A stretch of DNA of 64,000 nt from Basidiobolus meristosporus CBS 931.73. Its lineage: Eukaryota; Basidiobolomycota; Basidiobolomycetes; Basidiobolales; Basidiobolaceae. The stretch lies in the NCBI GenBank assembly GCA_002104905.1, contig MCFE01000268.1, positions 43,440 to 107,439 of the forward strand, in the 5' to 3' direction. The notes under the pieces were generated by a model. The model searched no databases and was not told where the DNA came from. It was given only the letters and a program-made list of their open reading frames with translations. The position numbers were made by a program, and so were the translations under genes. Within the stretch, counting starts at the first letter, position 1; each line of letters starts with the position of its first letter. Below are positions 57,905 to 64,000 of this stretch, one piece after another.

Positions 57905-59042
57905 GGTTGCAGCATTTCTGTGTTCCAGCTTTTTTGACTAATTTTCTTGCATATTGAGCACTGATCTGATATTTGTCCATTCATTTTGCTGTAGCTGTCA
58001 GAGAAATTGCTGTTGCATTATAAGATTGAGCACCTTCTTTGGTGGCTATCACTACTTATTAAAACATTTTCTGTGTCCTCTCATTATTGTTTGTTTTCTT
58101 AACTCATTGTCCAGGAGCCTTCCATTTGCATAACTCAAAGTCAAATCTTCAGTTCTGGACTCTAGAGACAATGCAAGGCTATGAAATCTGTCTTTTGGGC
58201 TATTGAGGAGGGTCACTAGCACAACTTCATCAGTATCATGTATGCACACTAATCTCTTCCATCAACCAAAAGAGTAACTCTATTGATTAGATTTCTTATT
58301 TGTTTCCCTGAGTGCTTCTTGGTAGTGAAGAATTTTTTCTATGATATATTTTTCTGGTATCTGAGCATGACTGGTAGGTGTCTTCTAATGCCTTTCATGC
58401 AGTTTTTGCCATTATTGCTCTTGAGCATTGAATTAGCAGTTCTCATTTGGCATTGAGGCAAAGGCAGTTAAAGGCAATTTGTTCTTTCTGCTGGTACCTA
58501 ATAGTTTATTCTCCTACACCTTTGGCAAGGCATTGTCATCTCATGTTAATATGACAAAGGCCACTTTCCTGTGGCAACTTCTTCATCCTCACCTTCCCAG
58601 CTAAGTAGTTGGATCCATCCAACTTTTCAGCAGAGGGGAAGTTTGAGTGATAAAAGAAGTAGACATTGCAGAGAGTGACAGCATGAGGCTCATAATCTGT
58701 TGTAGGAGTTTTGGACATACTGCAAGTGCTGGGGACAACAAGTAGATGATGTGATTTCACTTAATCATTTGTTCAATGTAAAAGTAGTGCTTAAGCTTCT
58801 ATGTGGTCTTGGCATAACAAGCATGTAGAATATATTCAGGAAGGTCCCAAGAACATGTGCACAAAGTTTGGGGCTGCTTAAACAACTTCAAGAAATTTTA
58901 CAATTCAAGTGTCTGATATTTTGATTAGAATATTGGAAGTAAATCCCAACTTGGAACTTGGTCTGAAATCACTAAGACTTGCAGGTACTAATCTATGTGG
59001 ATAAGTTAGGCAAATAATCAGGTGGAATTACAGACTTGTACC
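57905..59042 (-). mobile_element. Degraded copia: 5' LTR and Gag
   Basis: On the minus strand an eroded LTR (about 59042-58701, containing the CCCCAAACTTTGTGCACATG block) is followed by Gag pieces: SAEKLDGSNYLAGKVRMKKL (about 58620) and a later part with SRTEDLTLSYANGRLLDNEL (about 58130). Cut off at about 57905. Confidence 0.7.
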
Positions 59043-59059
59043 ACAAAAACAGCTTTTCT

Positions 59060-59250
59060 GAGGGTACCTGGAAGGAACTGTGGATATCTGCTTGAGTTCA
59101 CTTTTGAGGACTTAGCTCAGGGTCATTCAGGACATTCTTGTGGCAATTTGAGACTAAGTTTAGAAGAAAGATGACTCACCACAGGATACACTGTGTTCTT
59201 CACTGCAACTGCCAGGAACTCAAGAAAGCAACTAACCTAGCACTTTTTGT
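59060..59250 (+). pseudogene. Copia RNase H fragment, plus strand
   Basis: About 190 bases match the RNase H region at 19800-19930 (GGACTCAGCT... to AACTCAAGAAAGCAACTAACC), in the opposite direction to its neighbours. Confidence 0.6.
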
Positions 59251-59381
59251 TGCAATATTCTGAGGAGTATTGGAAGTGATGTGGAGAGCTAAAGGATTTA
59301 CATGTTATTCACTTGTAGATTTAATGATTAAATGTATGGTATTTATACTGTTGATAAAGTAGAGTAAACAAACAAGTAGAG

Positions 59382-59605
59382 TGTTGTAAGAGTTTTGGAG
59401 ATATTGGAAGTGATTTGGAGGACAAGTAGATTTTGTGGTTTTCACTTAATGAATTATTAGATGTAAAAGTAGTATTTATACTTTAACATGGTCTTGGCAT
59501 TACAAACATGTAGAATAGGTTAAGGAAAGTCCCAAGAATATGTGTTCAAAGTTTGTGGCTGTTTGAACAACTTTGAGAATTTTCATGTTCTGGGTATCTG
59601 GTAAT
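59382..59605 (-). repeat. Older copia LTR, truncated by the next copia
   Basis: Starts (on the plus strand) TGTTGTAAGAGTTTTGG and runs parallel to the LTR at 59606 for about 220 bases, then stops in GGGTATCTGGTAAT, where the complete LTR begins. The rest presumably lies on the far side of the inserted element, outside the window. Confidence 0.75.
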
Positions 59606-59954
59606 TGTTGTAAGAGTCTTGGAGATATTGGAAGTGATTGGGAGGACAAGTACATTATGTGGTTTTCACTTAACGATTTATTGAATGTAAAAGTAGTATT
59701 TATACTTTTACCTGGTCCTGGCATTACAAACACGTAGAATAGGTTAAGGAAGGTCCCAAGAACATGTGTGCAAAGTTTGGGGCTGTTTGGACAACTTTGA
59801 GAATTTTCATGTTCTGAGTACCAGGTATTTTGGTGAAAATATTATAAGTAAATCCCAACAAGGAATTTGTTCAGTATTCTCTAGGATTTGAGGGTAATGA
59901 TCTAAGTGACTGAGTTAGGTGAATATTTAGGTGGAAATACAAATTTTTACAACA
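59606..59954 (-). repeat. Copia 3' LTR of element A, 349 bp (long form)
   Basis: TGTTGTAA...TTACAACA, complete, with the 17-bp block. On the minus strand it carries AGTATAAATACT and AATAAATC and follows the purine tract CTGAGTGGGAG. Confidence 0.9.
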
Positions 59955-59965
59955 CTCCCACTCAG

Positions 59966-62453
59966 CTAAATGTTCATACTGACTAGTCCTAATTTTGACC
60001 TAAGATATTCAAACTTGTCTCTAGCTAATGGTTTGGTAAATATGTCTGCAATCATTTCATCTGTAGGACAGTAAACTAAGCTAACTAAGTTATTCTCTAT
60101 AGCTTCACGTATGAAATGATGTCTAATATCTATGTGCTTGGTTCTAGCATGAAAAGTTGGATTTCTACCTAATTGTATACATCCTTGATTATCTTGAAAT
60201 AAAGTAATAGGCGTTTTTAGACATAGGACTAAATCTGTAAACAGCTTTCTTAACCACATTGCTTCTTTTGTAGCTTCACAGGCTGCCATATACTCTGCCT
60301 CTGTGGTGGAAAGTGCTATGGTTGGTTGCTTTCTTGAATTCCATGAAATTGCTCCTTTACAGTAAAGAAAGGTGTATCCTATGGTGGATCTTCTGTCTTC
60401 TAAATTTCGTCCCCAATCTGCATCAGAGTATCCCACAAGATCTTGTTCTGAGTCCTTATAAGTGTATCTTAAGCAAATATCAGCAGTTCCTCTTAGGTAT
60501 CTCAAAATCTGCTTAACTGCTGCAATATGATCAGATCCATAGTTCTGATTATGTTGGCTGACAACTCCCACTGAGTATGAGATATCTGGATGTGATCTAA
60601 GCATGATATACATCAGACTGTTGACTGTAGATTGATAAGGAAAGTCAGGGCTTTCAGATGGCACCAAGCTCTCTTGATTTGGTGGAGTTTTGACCAAGTT
60701 AAGGTTTAACTCCATTGGGGTAGCTGCCGGTTTACAGTCTTCCATTTGGTACTTCTTTAGTATATCTTGAATATACTTGGGTTGGCTTAGGGTTATAGTC
60801 TGGGTACTTCTGTCTATGGAGAACTTAATCCCTAAGTAGTAACTAAGTTCTCCTAGATCGGACATCTTGAACTCCTTAGATAGCCTGGATTTAGTCTCTT
60901 CCAATGTTTCTAGGTTATTGGTGGCTATAATAAGATCATCCACATATAGAGCTAATAGAACTGGATTTGCTCTATCTGGCTTATAGTATATACTATATTC
61001 AGCATTACTTCTCTTGGAACTCAAAGATTCCAAAAAAGAATCTATCTTGCAATTTCAGGCTCTTGGTGATTGCTTGAGACCATATAGTGACTTTTTAAGC
61101 TTGCAGACCAAATGGGGATTATATTGGTCAACAAACCCATCAGGCTGGTCCATATACACGTCCTCATCAAGTTCTCCATTCAAAAATGCAGTTTTTACAT
61201 CCATTTGATGATTAAAAAACTTATATTTGGCTGCAATAGCCAATATTAATCTGATGGAATTAAACTTGGCTACCGGTGCAAAGGTCTCAGTATAGTCATG
61301 TCATTTTGTTTGAGAGTATCCTTTGGCTACAAGTCTTGCTTTGTATCTTTCAATTATACCATCAGCCTTGTATTTTGTCTTGAACACCCATCTGCATCCA
61401 ATTGATTTTTGGTTGATTGGTAATTTGACTAAGTCCCAAGTTTGATTTTCCATCAGTGCCTGATATTCCTCAGTCATTGCAGATCTCCAAAACTTTGTCT
61501 GAGGGCTATTTAGGGCCTCTTTTATAGTCTGGGGCTCATCAATATGGACTGAATAGGCATAGGCTAAGTTTGTACCCTCATTAATATAGTAATTTGGGCT
61601 ATTTCTTGTCCAATTTGATCTCCAGGCATTTGATACTGGAATGATCACTTCTGGGATATTCCTGGGCACTGCTTCTGGCTGAACCACGGTTGTAGAGTCC
61701 TCTGGAGTGAAAAAACTTCATTGTTTTGCTCTGATTCAATCCTGACAATTGGTGGACTGGAGATCAAACTTTTGTCATCATCTGATGTCATTTTTTGGGA
61801 AAATTTTCAATTTTCATCAAACAACACATCCCTGGACTTGATCAGCTTCTTTGCTTCGGTATTGTAGAGTCTGTATGCCTTACTCTCATTGCAGTAGCCC
61901 AAAAATATGCATTTTACACTTTTTGGCTCAAATTTTGACTGATTTCCGGGCAGTTTCTTGGCATATGCTGTACACCCAAATATTCTTAGATGTTCTGCAC
62001 TTGGTCTGTATCCATACCATGCTTCAAATGGAGTAGAATCACAAAGTATTCTGTTATAACTCCTATTTTTAAGATATACAGCAGTGGCAACTGATTCCGC
62101 CCAAAAATCATAGGATAATTTTTGATCATGGATCATAGAATCTTGCCATATCAATTATTGATCTGTTAGCTTGTTCTGCTACTCCATTTTGCTGTGGGGA
62201 GTATGGTACAGTTGTCTCTTGCTTTATCCCATGAATTTTGCAGAAGTGGATGAAGAGTTTTGAGGTATATACTCCACCATTGTAAGAGCCTATTTTCTTG
62301 ATTTTTTCACCAGTTTCTCTCTCCACCATGGCTTTAAACTCCCTGAACTTAGACAGAGCTTCTTCCTTTCTCTCCATGAAGTAGACCCATGTGTATCTTG
62401 TAAAATCATCAATAAAAGTGATTAAATACTTCATCCCTCCTGAGGATAAATTT
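59966..62453 (-). pseudogene. Copia element A: integrase, reverse transcriptase, RNase H
   Basis: Minus strand from 62453 to 59966. Integrase core MKYLITFIDDFTRYTWVYFM, PYSPQQNGVAEQANRSIIDM, then a 1-base insertion at about 62140. Integrase C-terminal part 62154-61807 (WAESVATAVYLKNRSYNRIL). Linker 61687-61301, then a TGA. RT 61243-61055 (MDVKTAFLNGELDEDVYMDQ), a TGG-to-TGA stop at about 61050, then a 355-codon frame (61033-59966) with catalytic YVDDLIIA, LSYYLGIKFSIDRSTQTITL and RNase H (YSDADWGRNLEDRRSTIGYT, STTEAEYMAACEATKEAMWL, HIDIRHHFIREAIE). About five inactivating changes. Gag, protease and the integrase zinc site are absent here; they should lie beyond the right edge if element B split element A. 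Confidence 0.85.
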
Positions 62454-62785
62454 TGTTGTAAGAGTCTTGGAGATATTGGAAGTGATTGGGAGAACAAGTA
62501 GATTGTGTGGTTTTCACTTAATGATTTATTGAATGTAAAAGTGGTATTTATACTTTTACCTGGTCTTGGCATTACAAACACGTAGAATAGGTTAAGGAAG
62601 GTCCCAAGAACATGTGTGCAAAGTTTGGGGCTGTTTGGACAACTTTGAGAATTTTCATGTTCTGGGTAAATATTCTAAGTAAATCCCAACAAGGAATTTG
62701 TTCAGTATTCTCTAGGATTTGAAGGTGATGATCTAAGTGACTAAGTTAGGTGAATATTTAGGTGGAAATACAAATTTTTACAACA
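62454..62785 (-). repeat. Copia 3' LTR of element B, 332 bp (short form)
   Basis: TGTTGTAA...TTACAACA, complete, lacking the 17-bp block, like the LTR at 15989. It follows the RNase H and purine tract of element B and abuts element A's integrase. Confidence 0.88.
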
Positions 62786-62796
62786 CTCCCACTCAG

Positions 62797-64000
62797 CTAA
62801 ATGTTCATACTGACTAGTCCTAATTTTGACCTAAGATATTCAAACTTGTCTCTAGCTAATGGTTTGGTAAATATGTCTGCAATCATTTCATCTGTAGGAC
62901 AGTAAACTAAGCTAACTAAGTTATTCTCTATAGCTTCACGTATGAAATGATGTCTAATATCTATGTGCTTGGTTCTAGCATGAAAAGTTGGATTTCTACC
63001 TAATTGTATACATCCTTGATTATCTTGAAATAAAGTAATAGGCGTTTTTTGACATTGGCCTAAATCTGTAAACAGCTTTCTTAACCACATTGCTTCTTTT
63101 GTGGCTTCACAGGCTGCCATGTGCTCTGCCTCTGTAGTAGAAAGTGCTACGGTTGGTTGTTTTCTTGAATTCCATGAAATTGCTCCTTTACAGTAAAGAA
63201 AGGTGTATCATGTGGTGGATCTTCTGTCTTCCAAATTTTGTCCCCAATCAGCATCAGAGTATCCCACAAGATCCTGTTCTGAATCCTTATAAGTGTATCT
63301 TGAGCAGATATCAGCAGTTCCTTTTAGGTATCTAAAAATCCGCTTAACTGCTGCAATATGATCAGATCCATAGTTCTGATTATGTTGGCTGACAACTCCC
63401 ACTGAATATGAGATATCTGGACGTGTTCCAAGCATGATATACATCAGACTGCTGACCATTGATTGATAAGGAAAGTCAGGGCTTTCAGATTGCACCAAGC
63501 TCTCTTGATTTGGTGGAGTTTTGACCAAGTTAAGGTTTAACTCCATTGGGGTAGCTGCCGGTTTACAGTCTTCCATTTTGTACTTCTTTAGTATATCTTG
63601 AATATACTTGGGTTGGCTTAGGGTTATAGTCTGGGTACTTCTGTCTATGGAGAACTTAATCCCTAAGTAGTAACTAAGTTCTCCTAGATCGGACATCTTG
63701 AACTCCTTAGATAGGCTGGATTTAGTCTCTTCCAATGTTTCTAGGTTATTGGTGGCTATAATAAGATCATCCACATATAGAGCTAATAGAACTGGATTTG
63801 CTCTTTCTGGCTTATAGTATATACTATAGTCAGCATTACTCCTTTTGAAACTCAAAGATTCCAAATAAGAATCTATCTTGCAATTCCAGGCTCTTGGTGA
63901 TTGTTTGAGACCATATAGTGACTTTTTAAGCTTGCAGACCAAATGGGGATTATATTGGTCAACAAGCCCATCAGGCTGGTCCATATACACGTCCTCATCA
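62797..64000 (-). pseudogene. Copia element B: reverse transcriptase and RNase H, running off the window
   Basis: Minus strand, nearly identical to element A. RT from VYMDQPDGLVDQYNPHLVCK through YVDDLIIA to RNase H YSDADWGQNLEDRRSTT, where one TGA (at about 63208, GGA in element A) interrupts; the frame then continues to STTEAEHMAACEATKEAMWL and ends at 62797. Only this one inactivating change is visible, so it is the least damaged copia copy in the window. Confidence 0.87.

Noticed and set aside
62126-62581. A 151-codon protein beginning in the copia LTR
   Set aside because: The first third is LTR sequence (the FNKSLSENH stretch also occurs at 16260 and 59670) fused by insertion to element A's integrase.
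1-64000. tRNA or rRNA genes
   Set aside because: I looked for B-box-like GGTTCGAATCC sequences and found no convincing pair of A and B boxes; a covariance-model scan was not possible here.

Overview
The window looks like nuclear DNA of a fungus with a repeat-rich genome. Evidence for this: short GT-AG introns (55-74 bp) in ordinary protein genes, a Caf16-type ABC-like protein, a RidA family enzyme, a bHLH-zipper factor and a fungal-style homeodomain factor, all inside a sea of LTR retrotransposons and Tnp2-type DNA transposons. The class of fungus cannot be fixed from the sequence alone: Tnp2 elements are common in Basidiomycota, while the homeodomain and bHLH genes would also suit an early-diverging lineage.

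Layout. 1-2.8 kb: eroded transposon ends (CACTA-like ORF2 end, copia RNase H and LTR). About 2.9-15 kb: a gene island that looks visibly richer in G+C. It holds a small protein with a PP1-docking-like motif (6628-6837 +), a Caf16-like protein with a wrecked ATP site (7655-8665 +, 3 exons), a bHLH-zipper factor (9360-10238 +), RidA (10873-11394 +, 3 exons) and a homeodomain factor (14383-13284 -, 2 exons). Two stretches read like protein but could not be resolved (5.0-6.2 kb minus; 11.8-13.2 kb plus, beta-propeller-like). 15989-20608: a Ty1/copia element with an open gag-protease-integrase start and a decayed remainder. 20.6-25.7 kb: fragments of a second gypsy family and of a CACTA-like transposon, a 731-bp foldback element and a 212-bp MITE. 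25.7-36.6 kb: a Ty3/gypsy element (host) split in gag by a second, complete but dead gypsy element (26172-32190), which itself carries a 1.07-kb solo-LTR-like insert. 36.8-43.5 kb: a near-complete decayed CACTA-like transposon with two divergent genes (Tnp2 transposase to the right, an unfamiliar ORF2 to the left), interrupted by a second copy of the solo-LTR-like element. 43.5-59.6 kb: layered fragments of the same families, including a MITE sister copy, a degenerate copia, a gypsy solo LTR and two tandem Tnp2 units. 59.6-64 kb: two copia elements on the minus strand, one apparently inserted in the integrase region of the other and running off the window.

How it fits together. The ordinary genes are mostly regulatory (bHLH, homeodomain) or housekeeping (RidA), and nothing shows they form one pathway. 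The repeats tell a layered history: a limited set of families (one main copia, one main gypsy plus traces of another, one CACTA-like with its foldback/MITE-like companions, one solo-LTR-like family) inserted into each other. No element is fully intact; every multi-kilobase coding region has stops or frameshifts. The least expected items are the Caf16-like protein lacking Walker A, signature and H-loop residues, the foldback element, and the uncharacterised ORF2 of the transposon.
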